Origin: Cryptomeria japonica
Lineage: Eukaryota; Streptophyta; Pinopsida; Cupressales; Cupressaceae
Direction of reading: 5' to 3'
Length of the DNA stretch: 60,000 bases
Assembly: GCF_030272615.1 (NCBI RefSeq)
Contig: NC_081410.1
Span: 111,791,433 to 111,851,432, forward strand
The translations under genes were made by a program, and so were the position numbers. The stretch's first letter is position 1. Each line of letters opens with the position of its first letter. Below, piece after piece: positions 1-12,639 of the stretch. The notes beneath the pieces were generated by a model that saw only the letters and a list, made by a program, of their open reading frames with translations, was not told the origin of the DNA and ran no database searches.

Positions 1-1467
1 AAGAAGAAGAGAAGAAGAGAAGCTGAAAGAAACTCAGGTTTCTTTGGCAACTGTATCTAAAATCCCAAGGTATGTTCAAAATAATCACTCTGAAAATCAA
101 ATAATAGGAGATAAGAACAAAGGTGTAATTACAAGAAGTAAAGCCGTTGAAGAACAAGTTCTACTATGTTTACTTTCTAAAGCTGAACCGAAGATAGTTG
201 AAGAAGCTTGTAAAGATCATAATTGGATGAAGGTTGTGAAGGAAGAGCTGGATCAAATTGAGAAAAATCACACTTGGTAATTATTCCCTAGACCAACAGA
301 TAAGAATGTTATTGGAACAAAGTGGGTGTTCTAGAATAAGGTGGATGAAGATGTTCATATAGTAAGAAATAAGGCTAGATTAGTATGCATAGGTTACACT
401 CAGGTTGAAGGCATTGATTTTAAAGAGACTTATGCACTTGTTACCCAAACAAAAGCTATTAGGATGTTTTTGGCTTTTGTAACATGAAATTTTTTTAGAG
501 TTTTTCAAATGGATGTGAAGTCAACATTTTTTAATGGAGAATTGATAGAAGTCTACATTAAACAACCAGAAGGATTTAAGTTGTCAGATGATCTGGATAT
601 TGTTTGCAGATTGAATAAGGTGTTGTATGGATTGAAGAAAGCTTAGATGGAAGGCTAGATAAGTACCTACCGAATCAAGGATTTCAAAAGGGGTCTATTG
701 ATGGTAATATTTATTTCAAAATTGAATTAGAAAAAATCCTAATTGTTGTTGTATATAGGGATAACATAATTTTTGGAAGAAATGATGATATGTACAAGAA
801 GATTGCTGGTGAGATGCAAAAAGAATTTGAAATGTCTAAGATTGGTGAGTTGAATTTCTATCTTGGATTGCAAGTAAATCATAATAGTAAAGGTATTTTT
901 ATTTCTCAGTCAAAGTATGTCAGAGAGTTGTCGAAATTTTTTGGATTAGAGAATTCCAAACAATATGTATTCCTATGACTACCGAATTCAAGTTGACTAA
1001 TGATGACAAATCTCCTAAGACCAATGCAAGCAATTACAAATCAATAATTGGAGGACTGCTATACCCGAATACTACTAGACTGGATTTCATGTATATTTTT
1101 TGTCTTCCAACTAGATTTTAGCAAGATCCAAAAGAGTCACATGTTGTTGCAATAAAGAGAATTTTCAAATATTTGAAAGGAACATAAGATTTTGGAACAT
1201 GGTATCTTGGAGAATCAGACTTTTCTCTAAAATATTATACTAATATCTATTGGGTAGGAAGTGTTGATGAGAGAAAGAGTACCAGTGGAGGAGCATTTTT
1301 CCTTGGTACCCAGTTAGTTGCATGGTTAAGTAAAATGCAAGATTTTGTGTCTTTATCAACCACATAAGTTGAGTACATTGGAGCTGCTTCACGTTGTACT
1401 TAGATAGTTTGGATGAAATAGACATTGAAGGATATTGGTGTGAGTTTGGATGAAATAGACATATAAG
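1..1467 (+). pseudogene. Ty1/copia pol remnant (RT to RNase H)
   Basis: Plus-strand remains of a copia polyprotein, entered in the middle at the window edge. Readable blocks in order: the RT entry block (EKNHTW then NVIGTKWVF, about 250-335), MDVKS (about 510), LYGLKK (about 625), the RT palm, FEMSKIGELNFYLGLQV (about 825-875) and the RNase H signature ERKSTSGGAFFLG (about 1270-1310). The RT active site, normally Y-V-D-D, reads Y-R-D-N (about 754-765), and the RNase H DADW block is also altered, so the enzyme would be dead even without its many stops and frameshifts. It ends abruptly before the expected DNTSAI block, where an LTR-like sequence in the opposite orientation begins. The family differs from the minus-strand copia elements further on. 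Confidence 0.9.
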
Positions 1468-2640
1468 TGTTGGCAACAACAACTAAGGAAAATTGAGAGG
1501 GGGGTGAATAGTTTTCACCGAATCTAGAAAATTTAGCACAATCTCATCTTTCAATCAATTGCAACAAGAGTAAAGATAAAGAAAATAAAAACAACACACA
1601 TAACACCAAGATTTTGACGTGGAAAACCCAATTAAGGGAAAAACCATGGTGGGAACCTACCCACAGTAAGATGATACTCTGCATTAGTATGTGTAAATAT
1701 TACAATGGGTAATGCACATGCATTCAAGCACACTACCTAGAGCTCACTGCTCAAAGAACAATGGACCAGAAGGCTCCAACCTTCAGGGAAGGTTCACTAC
1801 CTTATAATAATATTTGGACTACAATCTGGATTATATGAACTACAAAGATAGCATCTGTTATTAATGTTTGATGACAGTTCTGGTTAATCTCATTTGACTG
1901 CCCTACAAGAATTTCTGTTAAATCACTATACCAAAGGATAAATTCATTTAAGCGCACATACTGCACTCTCTAATAATGTAAACACCACATCGACACCCAA
2001 ATTACATGAATATAACACCTATTTATACAATTCATCAACCTTGACTACAAGGTCGGCCAAACAATCAACCCTCAATTACAAATTTACATCACACGATACA
2101 TAAATCAACCACCGAACCAATACAATGCCATAGATGAAATAGAATGGACCTAAAAAAAATCTCCAAACATGCATCACCACCAGAAATCTTGCCAAGATCA
2201 ACCACAACACACTACACCACCAAAAATACCGCATAACATGAAGAATATCACTAGATCAACCAAATCACCAATACCACACACAAGGATCAATGCAGACCAA
2301 CAAAACAAATAGAAAATAATCAGGAAACACCAACAAGCCCATTATAACTATCTGCAATAGCTGCACCAACACCACTTATACAAATCTTCATCGATCAACA
2401 CACTAACACACAAGAACACTCATCAACAAAAATTCAGACTAGAAAGATAACTTGCGGAGCACCAGATCATGAACCATCTGAAATGTAGATACACATGATA
2501 ATCCAAAACACTTTCCCAAATCCACAACCAAAGATATGATCATACCGGAGCACAACGGATCAAATACCAAACTCTGCCAACCACAGAACAACAAACTGAT
2601 CTGCATACCAGAATCCACAACTCAACCAAATCACCACATA
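1468..2640 (-). repeat. LTR-like block, minus orientation, solo or truncated
   Basis: Begins TGTTGGCA directly after the broken pol and has, about 30 bp in, the GAGAGGGGGGTGAAT motif that sits near the same end of every minus-oriented copia LTR in this window. It then carries the CACATAACACCA / GTGGAAAACCCA / GGGAAAAACCA series also present in the LTRs at 7496 and 46832. The motif order shows that the element's sense strand is minus, opposite to the pol it interrupts. The right end is not clear: similarity to LTR layout fades near 2640, and I found no matching 5-bp duplication of ATAAG (1463-1467). No coding sequence is seen inside. Confidence 0.6.
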
Positions 2641-4359
2641 GTTGTTGGACTTTGGTATTCTAGTGATGCTCTCATGAAGACTGATGGTTCCTGATGCTTC
2701 TAGACTCTTAGGAGTTGTCATTGATGGCAACTCAGTCTACTAATCTAATCTGGTATGAATTTTTGGTTAATCGGATGTCTTGGATATAATATTTTTGGAC
2801 TAAGACTGTCAATGCAACTCAGTATACAATTTTATGGTATTTGGTGAAGAATTTTTTATTTTAGTGATCGATGATTAATTGGTTAGGTATATGAAGTAGA
2901 TTATCATGACAATCTACCCTCTGGTATTGATTCCTATGCCTATTTGAAGGTTTGGTATCCGGTAGTACGATTACTCTTCATATTTGATGGTGTAACGTGT
3001 GACCGGATTCTTTATGTTAATCCTGATGATTGCAAATGTGTTTGGGGTGATATGTGAGACCTATAGGAAGCGTGTGATCATGTATTGTGGGTCCGGTATA
3101 TGGTTCGGTAATAGTGATGAGCTGAGATATTAGCTCCTTTTATTTCTAAAACTCATAAGTTTTGTCATGTTTTGATTTATGTGATGGGATGGTAATGATG
3201 TATTAAAGTTTGACTATATGCATTTCAAATGTTAAATGAGCCCATTAATTCATGTTTTATCTTTGCCAGTTATTCCTGCAACCATGTGATTTATTCCTAT
3301 TTCCATACGGATTGTCATAGGTGATATCATGCATGAAATTAATAGATGTTTTGATTAATTAAAATAGATATGTATATGCTTGTATGTTCTCTCTTTTCAA
3401 TTGCAGGAATAAACGAGATGTTGTGGAGAAGGTTGTCCTGTCACATGTTGGGTGAATATTTTGTCACTAGTGTACCAATGACAAAATATATGATTCACGC
3501 ACAAATATGTTGAGAGATTAATCTCTCCTCTCATCAAGGGGAGGTTCCCTTTGAAATTTCTTCTCTAATTATAACAAGAAATTAAAATCTGTAGGTTAGT
3601 TTCAAGCATATAACTCTCTTTTTTCAGAGTCAATGTATTCCCCCTCCACTTTGTTACAATTTCCTTATCACTTTGATACTTAAGGAAATGAATGAATTAA
3701 TCTAACAAAGTATACCAAAATTTTATAAGCAAGAAGCACAAAGTCTTTCTTGAATATAACACTAACTTAACTAATTATCACAATTCTAAGTAATTCAACT
3801 TGCAGCTCAAAGTCCTCAAGTATAATTCCTTAATCCTTAAAACTACAAGAAATAGTAGCAATAAAAAGCCTACTACTAATCACTTAACAATATAAAATTT
3901 CCCAAATATTCAAGGAGCACAAAGTCTAATTTCACAATTCAAGAGCTCTTTTACCCACTTAACATTACCTTCGATATCAAGAAATTTTAGAACATATATA
4001 AGTCATGAACTTAAGAACATCAACTCATATAAACAATTTTTGACACAACACAAAGTTTGGGATCAAATAAAATTGCTTTCTTTATTTGCTTGATCATATC
4101 TTCACAAAAAAAGCTCAAAGTCTTAGTTGAGGCAAAAATTCGGTAGAGTTTTGCTTAGCATAATTAAAGATAAAATATACAAATGAGGGTCCTCCTTACA
4201 TATGAAAAGAGTGGAGAAAAATGTGGGCATAATTGACTAATTCAACTGCACAGTCCCACTTGACTACAACTACAACAGAAAGAAATTATACAGCTGCGAG
4301 AAAACTTGCATCATCTAACAATGCAACTACATGTAAAGAAAATGTCAAAAGGGGACATT
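2641..4359. other. Non-coding AT-rich stretch with a recurring ACAAAGTCT motif
   Basis: No supported gene. From about 2644 a sequence starting TGTTGGACTTTGGTATTC runs in plus orientation and could be another LTR terminus, but no partner copy is visible. Between 3727 and 4125 a short motif, (A/C)(A/T)CAAAGTCT followed by AT-rich sequence, recurs at about 3731, 3809, 3920, 4053 and 4115. This may be 3' non-coding DNA of the minus-strand gene that ends at 4360, because it lies directly downstream of it. Confidence 0.4.
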
Positions 4360-7300
4360 TTATTCATCTTTCTCCTCCTCGTTTGATTTGTGGAATTCTT
4401 CGAACTTAGTCAGGATGGCCTCCATCTCTGCTTGGTCTAGAATTGGGGTAGAATATGTGATTACATGAACACGGGAAATTGCATCTTCAACCTTCACATA
4501 TTTCTTTTTTCCATCTTTCAACATGGATGCATGGACTTCAAATCTGACTTGGATTTCGAGTAACTTGTCAAATGCACTTAGTGAGAAATCCTATCCCGTG
4601 TAATGATCCATTAAAGAAAGAAACTCCTGCATAATGGCATCGCTGGTAACGAGATTCTGATTGTTATCATATAGATAACAAGGAAGGTCAGCAATTCTAG
4701 CATAAATGAGATCAATCTCATCATCACCTTCCTTCCTTTCCCAATCCAGCTCCACAATCATCAACCTTATTGTCTCTTTTTTGTGAGACAATAGTGACAA
4801 GTTTTGGATATATTTTTCTCTTGTGGGAATCACTTTATTTTTAACGAGGATGTCTATTATGAAGTCCTCCATTTTGCTCCAAAGGGTTGTACTCTTCTCA
4901 ATATTTTCATTTTCTTGGGATAATGAGGTCTTGATACTTTGCATGTGACTTTGGATCACTTCAAAATCAGTCAATAACCCAATTGTTGAACTTAGAAGAT
5001 GAGATCCTTCTGATTTCAATAGTGCAAGCCATTCATCCACCACTCATCCTTTGGTTCCCACCTGTTCAAATTTCTTAAGAGCTTCAGTGTCCATTGAGGA
5101 ACCTATGGGCTCAATCTCATGGGAAGATTGTGTAACTATAAGAAGAACATTGGTCAATTGCTCGCACTTCTATTTTAATTCATTCTTCTCCTCCTTCTCT
5201 TGATCAAACCTACGTAACAAAGAATTAAAATTCATTTGAGAATTGAGCTTAACGCTCTCATGTGTCTCTACTCCCAGCTCTACATTTTTCATTGTATAGT
5301 CTTCAGGTTGCATATTATCTTTACTCTAATCTGACGACGGTACCATGACCTCAGCATATTTCCTTTTAGTAGCTGGATCTACTAACACCCAAGAGACAGT
5401 CTTCGACTTCTTTGTTCCTTTAGGCTTTGGAGGAACCAACTGCTCAAAATCAAACTCATCAGGTGAAATTACATGTTTCTTCCTCTTGGGTGCTACTACC
5501 TCCATCCAAGGTGGTAATTCTGGATTGGCGGGTGGAGTAGTAGCTGCTTGCTGAAAATCACTTGGCATTTCAGGAGCAAATTGGCTTGAACTTGCAACGG
5601 TTGTAGATGTTATTATCGGTATCAATGCTGAAGTATCCAATGATATGCATGTTGATGTAGTAACAACTGTTGATGCTGACCCTTCTTCGGTTACAGCCCC
5701 AGAGGGGAGAGTGGAAATAATTTTGGTACTAACCAGAGGTGGAATTTTTGTTATGACTGTCGTAGTGGAAATAATTTCAGTGCTTACCAGAGATGGAATT
5801 TCTGTTATGACCACCATAGAAGGTAAAGTCATCATCTGTTGTTCCACAAACGCTTGCTCCATAGCTTCAGGAAAATCCAACATTGAAGATTCAATGGTGG
5901 TTGAAGGAATATCATCCAAACTAGAAAAATTGGATAATGTGGAAAATTATTGAGCAGCTTCTGGCTGTGACATGTCCAAATTTAACTCTTCATCATCAAA
6001 TCCCTCATCCTCTTGATCCGAGTCAGTTTTAATGGAATGAATAATAACCTCTGTATATGTAGGTGCCTATGAGGTGGCAGGGACATTGATTTTTACATGA
6101 TGTGCTGGCTCTTCATCTCGTTCTTCCTCTTGATGAGGAATTTCACCTTGTTTTGGCTCATTTTATTTGTCAGTTTCTATAGCAGGCTAATGTTCTGATT
6201 CCTTTATGACTGTCTCAGGCGCTGCTGAATACGATTCACCTTTCTTGGACCCTTTAATTGTGAACTTGATTTTGGGTCCTTTCCCCTTAGATTGTGTTAC
6301 AAGAGCCGAGGATGATACTTGTGGATCTGTTCTGCCCTTGGTTCTTGTTTCATCTGTAGTTGTCTTACCAACTGGGCCATCACTATTATCATCATCTCCA
6401 AGACTAGCAGGAAGTTGTTTCATTCTAAGATTCTTTTTCAATAGCCATGCATTGGTATTTTCCAGAATGGGAGAGATTCTTTGAGTGATAGACTTACTCT
6501 CCTTTTTCAACCATTGCACCGGAGGAAGTGGAGAGTCGACAATCTTCTTTTCATAATAGACTAGGTCTATTATGTCATCAATGTCTTCCATGGTAATTGG
6601 GATTTTTTCCAAATCTAGATTTTCAATCCGCTCTAGGGTAAGACAACTGAAATCCATTCTTCTTATGTCTTCATCATCTTGGTAATTTGCCCACACATCC
6701 TCGAATCTAAAAACATGGGTGTAGTTTCTCTTGAGCTTACGCCACGAAAATCAAAATTATTTCGTGCCTTGAATCTTCTTATAGTATTCCATTGTATCTC
6801 TTCCTCCATGTTCTTTGCTTTGGGGTTAGTTAAAACTGAGTACCTGCCAATAGATTTTGGGAACTTCAATCCGATCTTATGTGCTTGTGATTTCTTTTCA
6901 TGCACGTAGATCAATTGCCAACACAACTCCATGAGGATGATCTTATCTGAAGGATACCTTGGTAAAATGAAGAGTTCATTTGAGAAACATCCTATCCAGA
7001 TGTAAGTGAATGTTGGAAAATGAAGAAAAATGCATCCAAAATGAGACACCCTGTTATATGAAGCCTCTGATAATATTTTCTTTTGCAGGCTTTTATCAAA
7101 TATGCACTTCCACACAACAAAGAAGGCATCATTGACACTTCTAAAATGGCTACCTTGATTCTTGATTGTGAGTTGATCATAGTATTCCCAGACAGGTACT
7201 AACCTCCTATCACCTTTGGTAGATAAACCTAGATATTGTTTCATAGAAGCAGCTGCATATACCAGGTAAGAAGTCATATAGAATTTGAATGTCACTTTCA

Positions 7301-7490
7301 CTTCCTTCAACTGTGCACAGAGTGCATCACTGATCTGTTCACCCCAATCAATCCTAGCAGCCCCTTTCTTGATTATATTCATGTAATAGCACATCCTGGT
7401 TTGGAAATAATGAGAGCCTTTTAAACCCTTCACCTATGCCAACATGGTGACCATATCATTGTACTCCTCATTGAAGTCACTTTTGTGGAA
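4360..7490 (-). pseudogene. B, downstream part: long ORF of unknown function (retroelement-type), C-terminal portion
   Basis: Most of a long minus-strand reading frame; its N-terminal part lies at 15191-15774 on the far side of the inserted copia element A. The stretch 4360-6696 keeps one frame with scattered in-frame stops, and a frameshift near 6680 joins it to the frame used at 6663-7490. Reading N to C: a globular helical region (7433-6663) with aromatic motifs such as FKFYMTSYLVYAA and PVWEYYDQLTIK; an acidic then basic linker (GPKIKFTIKGSKKG, about 6230-6290); a Thr/Ser/Ile-rich low-complexity region (5560-5850); a Lys-rich patch (PKRKKH, PKPKGTKKSK); and a coiled-coil-like tail (5043-4360). 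The layout parallels C-ORF2 and, less fully, F. It resembles the retroelement-associated ORFs called plant-mobile or putative plant transposon domains; that assignment is a guess from layout. Confidence 0.6.
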
Positions 7491-7495
7491 GTATT
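7491..7495. repeat. Target-site duplication of element A (left copy, GTATT)
   Basis: GTATT directly before the LTR start TGTTAG; the same five bases follow the other LTR at 15186-15190. This fits copia integrase, which makes 5-bp duplications, and shows that A inserted into gene B. Confidence 0.93.
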
Positions 7496-8995
7496 TGTTA
7501 GTTCTAATACTAAATGTAAAGTATAGATGCCAATAGCTAACAAGATGAGAGGAGGGGGGGGGGGTGAATCATACAAACTTAAACTTCCATAAAATCAACA
7601 GATTCAACCTCGGTAACTTATACTTCAACAACTTAACCAAAAACTGCTAAACATGCAAACTTATGAACACATAATCATAATAACACTCATAACACCAGAT
7701 TTAACGTGGAAACCCAAATAGGGAAAAATCACTTTGGGATTTAAGACCCACTAAGAAATATACTCTTCTAGAGTATGCTCGGTTAAAAGCAAATCCTGTT
7801 AAAGATTACAAACACATTGCTAGATGTGACCTGGTTAAGGGATTTCCCTCAGATTTGTTAGGATCTTCACTTTGTTAAAAGTGACCTTGTCAAAGGATTT
7901 CAAACACTCATTTAGAATGTTACCTTGCTAGAGGGTTTACATATAAGACTATTAAGTTCACTCGGTTAAGAGATTTTCTGTCACTTACAAAATAAGAGTA
8001 ATAAAAATCTATCTGCGACTTCACATCTAAAATGCTAAAGCAGATTCTTATTTGCTCAAAACAATCTAGTCATAGGACTTATCTTGTCCCTTTGTTGGGC
8101 TCTCTACTCTATTATTCAAACAGGTCTTCAAGATTCTATGCTTGGTAATCACTATGTAGCATCCCTATGCATACACTTGCCCGCATACATTGTTTATTAA
8201 CAATTCCTTATTTATAAACAATTGCTAACCGCTAAATCTCCTTGATCACGTTTCCCTGATCAATCTTAGCCATCAGATCTTCAAACTTGACCAGGTTCAA
8301 TGTATCCTTCCGATCTGAAAATGTTTTACCTTACCTTAGGACTTGCATTCCTATCTTGGAACTTGCATAAGGTTATTGCGGTTCAATCTGCGCTGTAGAT
8401 CTTCCTGCCGATTTTCCTTTGCCATAGATCCTTAACAAACTTCATGCATGACATACCAATCATTTATACATCTCCAACTAATCATTGTCCTTTATTAAAT
8501 AATGCTTTTATCCATCCCATGCGCATTGTCATAACTCGGTTGCAACTCGGTAAATACTAAACTTTACTCGGTAGACATTTCGCCTTCATTAACTGATATC
8601 AATAACCTTAGGGTTTACCAACTAGGTTCTTTGCTCAGTTGCATAGTGTAGTATTAACCTTACAACCAACAACATATGTAGGATATCAAAACAATCTAAA
8701 CATCATGATCTCATCATTGTCTAACTCGGTAATAGTTGCCCATTGAATAACTTATTCCTCCCTTTATTCATCACATTCTTTCTAAGTCTTTTACCGACAT
8801 CTTAATTCTCTTCTAATCAATCTTCTCAAGATATGGCAACATCATACTGAATCAGATAATCAATTTCTTGACATCAATGACAAAATAATGTTATAAAGAT
8901 AGTTATCATCCTTCTTCAGTTATATCAATAATCTTCAACAACCTTCTCAATATTCTTATTGAATATCAACAATCTTTCTTACTGTAATGCCAACA
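7496..8995 (-). repeat. Element A 3' LTR
   Basis: 1,500 bp, plus-strand TGTTAG to CCAACA. Near its plus-strand left end is a run of G followed by TGAATC, and the word CTCGGT occurs about seven times. It differs from the 5' LTR mainly by point changes and by having one copy instead of two of a 23-bp CCTTAGGGTTTACC unit (near 8607). Confidence 0.95.
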
Positions 8996-9443
8996 ATATC
9001 CCCCTTTGGCATTGATGGAAAAACCAAAAATTAAATGGTAATACCAACAAGATATTCAAATTGATTCGGATTCAGATTGCTGTTAGACTTCTCCTATTAT
9101 CCTTCATTTGTTGTCTTCTGAAGTCTTCTCCATTTTTGCAATCTACTTCCCCTGTCATTAGTCTTCTATTATTTCCATTATTAAGGGCTTTACCATGCAG
9201 TCAACCATTTAGTCTTCTCCCCCTTTGACAACAATGCCAAAAAGTAAAAGAACTAAATCATGATTTCTTCCTCTGTGAAGTGATTTGCCTTGCTATGTAA
9301 CATCTCAGTCTTGGTCAGATCAACTTGTCTCTATTCACTTTTTCCTACACAACTTTAGGTGACCTCCTAAAGTGTGTAAATCAGCATCAATCCACACATA
9401 ATATTCTATAGATTCATCGAATTGATGCTTTCACCGAACTCGG
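8996..9443 (-). promoter_or_regulatory. Element A polypurine tract and 3' non-coding leader to the 3' LTR
   Basis: Immediately inside the 3' LTR the minus strand reads AAAGGGGGATAT (8996-9007), the expected plus-strand-DNA primer for reverse transcription. The rest, up to the polyprotein stop at 9444, is non-coding and holds a second CCCCCTTTGACA-type pyrimidine tract near 9228 (plus strand), which on the sense strand would be a further purine-rich stretch. Confidence 0.85.
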
Positions 9444-10991
9444 TCAGTGAGTAGAAGATAGGGGTAGGACCCCTAACTTACTTCTGAGATACTCAAAAGT
9501 GTCCCTCGGTAGTGGCTTTGTGAAGATGTCTGCTAATTGCTCCTTTGAACTAATATATTCTAGCACAACTTTCTTCTCTTGAACTTCTTCTCTGAGATAG
9601 TGATACTTTATAGATTTATGCTTTGTCTTAGAGTGCATCACTGGATTCTTTGAAATGTTAATGGCACTAGTATTATCACAGAATATAGTTACTGGCTCGG
9701 TAACTTTCTCATTTATACCTTCCAACAATTGTTTGATCCATGCTATATTGGTACAATTCAATGCTGCAACAACATATTCAGCTTCTGCTGTAGATTGAGA
9801 AATACATCCTTGTTTCTTGCTAAGCCAACTTACTAGTCTTTCTCCCAAAAAGAAAGCTCCACCACTTGTGCTTTTCCTGTCATCTATGTTGCCTGCCCAA
9901 TCAGCATCAGTATAAACTTTTAAATCAAAATTATTCCTCTTTTCATATACTAAGCCATAATCTTCAGTGCCTCTCAGGTATCTGAAAATTCTCTTGATTG
10001 CTGTCATATGGGTTTCCTTGGGATCTACAGAGAATCTTGCTACAATACCTACTGCATGTGCTATATCCAGTCTACTATGCACAACATATTGCAATTTTTC
10101 AATCATAGATCGGTAAAGTGTCTCATCAACAGATGCAGATTCATCATTCTTTGACAATTTACAGTTAGTAGTCATAGGAGTACTTACTGGTTTAGAATCC
10201 TCCATTCCAAATTTCTTCAAGATTTCCTTTATGTACTTGGATTGAGTAATGAAAATCTCATCTTTCATTTGCAGTGTCTGTAAACCTATAAAATACTTTA
10301 TCTCACCGATTAGTGACATCTCAAATTCTTTCAACATTTCATTTCCAAAGTTCTTGCATAAGGAGTCATTACCACAAAATATAATGTCATCAACAAATAT
10401 GGTTGAGATCAGTATTCCATTGTCCTCATCTTTCTTCATGTACATATTGTTGTTTTCACTTGTCCTTATAAAACCAATCTTGATTAAATAAGAGTGCAAT
10501 CTTTCATACCATGCTCTAGGTGCTTGTTTCAGACCATATAAGGCTTTGTTCAGTTTGCATATTTGATCTTTACTCCTGTCTTCAACAAATCCTTTAGGTT
10601 TCTAGTATACCATTCAAAATGCAGATTTAACATCCATTTGATATACCTTGAAATTTTTGAAAGAAGCATATGCCAACAATGTTCTTACTCCCTCAAGTCT
10701 AGCCACAGGTGTAAAAGTCTCACCATAATCTATTCCTTCTTCTTGAGCATAACCTTTTTAAACTAGTCTTGCTTTGTTGCGAATGACCTCACCTTTTTCA
10801 TTTAGCTTGTTTCTGAAAATCCACTTAGTACCGATTACATTTTTGTCCTTTGGTCTTGGGATTAGTGTCCATGTGTCATTCTTCTTGATTTGATCAATTT
10901 CTTCTGTCATAGAATTTACCCAATCTTCACTGTTGAATGCCTCTTTCACTGTTCTCGGTTCAAATTCAGAAATCAGACATGTGTTCTATCT
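9444..10991 (-). pseudogene. Element A pol, reverse transcriptase and RNase H
   Basis: The last third of the copia polyprotein. RT starts with an entry block (KNDTWTLIPRP, NVIGTKWIF; 10949-10758), continues through LYGLKQAPRAWYERLH and the active-site block FVDDIIF (about 10400), and ends in RNase H with DADWAGN, RKSTSGGAFFLG, DNTSAINISKNP and DIFTKPLP. The 351-residue part 10499-9444 is uninterrupted. Just upstream the conserved MDVKSAF block runs into a deletion of about ten codons near 10603-10612 (compare copy E, which keeps it), plus a stop after ARLV at 10758. The RT catalytic aspartates and RNase H motifs are intact, so the inactivation lies mainly outside them. Confidence 0.93.
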
Positions 10992-11071
10992 CAGTTTGTT
11001 TCTTGTCAACATTGGATCATCTTTATCTCCTATAATCTGACTTGATGCATGATGTCTTCTGACATATTTGG

Positions 11072-12534
11072 CTAATATAGGCTCGATAGGTTCAGTATGA
11101 TCTTCTTCATCACTCGGTAACTGGACATTATCTTCATTTTCTTCAGTAGCATTCTCGGTTGAACATAAACAAATTCTTCATAATCTTCTGGTTCTTTGGA
11201 TTTTCCTTCATCATTTCTTTCTGCAAATTCATCAATTTTCACATTTGCACTTTCCACTATTTTGTTAGATGATTTGATCAGACATTTAAATGCTTTACTT
11301 CTAGAAGAATAACCAAGAAATGTTCCTTCTTCACTTTTCTAATCAAACTTTCCATTTCTGTCATCTTTGTGAACATAGCATCTACTTCCAAAGATTTTAA
11401 AGTAACTTACATTAGGTTTCTTGTCATACCAGATTTCATATGGTGTCTTCATAGTTCCTTTCTTCAATTGAACTCGGTTCAGGGTTTAAACTGCAGTCCT
11501 GATTACTTCTCTCCAAAATGTTTAAGGTACCCTCTTTTCTATCATCAAGGTTCTTGCAGAATCCACAATTGATCTATTTCTTCTCTCAACTATCCCATTT
11601 TGCTGAGGTGTTCTCGGTGCAGATACTTGCCTCTTTATACCATGATCATTGCAGTATAAGTTAAATTCATCAGAAGTGAATTCTCCTCCTCTATCAGATC
11701 TAAGACATTTTAGTTGTCTTCCTGTTTCATTTTCAACTCTTGCCTTGTACCATTTGAACATTTGAAAAGCTTCTGATTTTTCTTTTAAAAACATGACTGA
11801 CATCATCCTTGAGTAATCATCCACAAATAATATGAAATATTTATCACCATAATAACTTTGAACTTTCATAGGACTACAAAGATCAGTGTGTACTAGATCT
11901 AAAATTCCTTTAGAAGTGTAGGACTTACTTGTAAAGCTTGATCTTGTCATCTTACCCATCTGGCATCCTCGGCACATAGCATTATCAGGTTTTTCAAGAC
12001 TCGATAGACCTCTTACTCAATGTTTCTTACTTATTTTGATCAGATTATCAAAATTTACATGACAAAACCTTTTATGCCATAACCAGGTGTCATCTATCTT
12101 TGCATAAAGACACTTGTTCCGAGTTGAGTCAAGATGAAATGTATTACTTTTGTTTGTGTCTCGGTAGTAGCTAACTTTCCATGCTTGTCATGAACTTTGA
12201 CAATTCCTTTTTGAAATTCTATTTGGTATCCTGTATTGTTTAGCTGTGCTACACTCAACAAATTGTATTTCAAACCTTCAACCCAGTATATATCATCACA
12301 TTTAGCATTGTCAAGAAGTGTTATAGATCCTTTACCTTTCACCGGACATGGTGCATCATTACCAAATCTTACATAGCCTCCATCATAGTCTTCTAATTTA
12401 ACAAACTTGTGTTTATCACATGTCATATGATGTGAGCATCCACTGTTTATGATCCAAGAATCATTATTATTTATGTGAGATATTAGGGATTTTTCTTCAT
12501 ACCTTTCTTCATCGGATCTATCTTTAATAGCCAC
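11072..12534 (-). pseudogene. Element A pol, protease and integrase
   Basis: Protease block near 12445: the usual I-I-D-S-G-C-S-H-H-M reads I-I-N-S-G-C-S-H-H-M, so the catalytic Asp is Asn (codon 12445-12447). It is followed by the GAG-pre-integrase segment (YNLLSVAQL, about 12250) and the zinc-binding C-x2-C (CRGCQMGKM) before the integrase core. The core has all three acidic residues: HTDLCSP, SDRGGEFTS and the Glu of NGIVERRNRS (about 11890, 11700 and 11600). Stops or frameshifts occur near 12093, 12017, 11521 and through 11500-11258; the acidic linker between integrase and RT survives as fragments (EEFVYVQPR, about 11170). Confidence 0.9.
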
Positions 12535-12639
12535 ATAAACAACTTCCTCAGTATCAATTTCATCAGATTCGTCATCGTTAGATTCCTCATCTGCTACTAG
12601 ACATGTCTTTCCATCTCTCCTTATGAAGTCTCAGTGTCC

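Noticed and set aside
4341-4359. Plus-strand polypurine tract AAAAGGGGAC beside the B stop
   Set aside because: Not followed by a TG LTR start, and its orientation is opposite to B; AATGTC/GACATT around it makes it a small chance palindrome.
5345-5953. Plus-strand frames opposite the Thr/Ser-rich part of B
   Set aside because: Shadows of the B low-complexity region; B continues in one frame across them.
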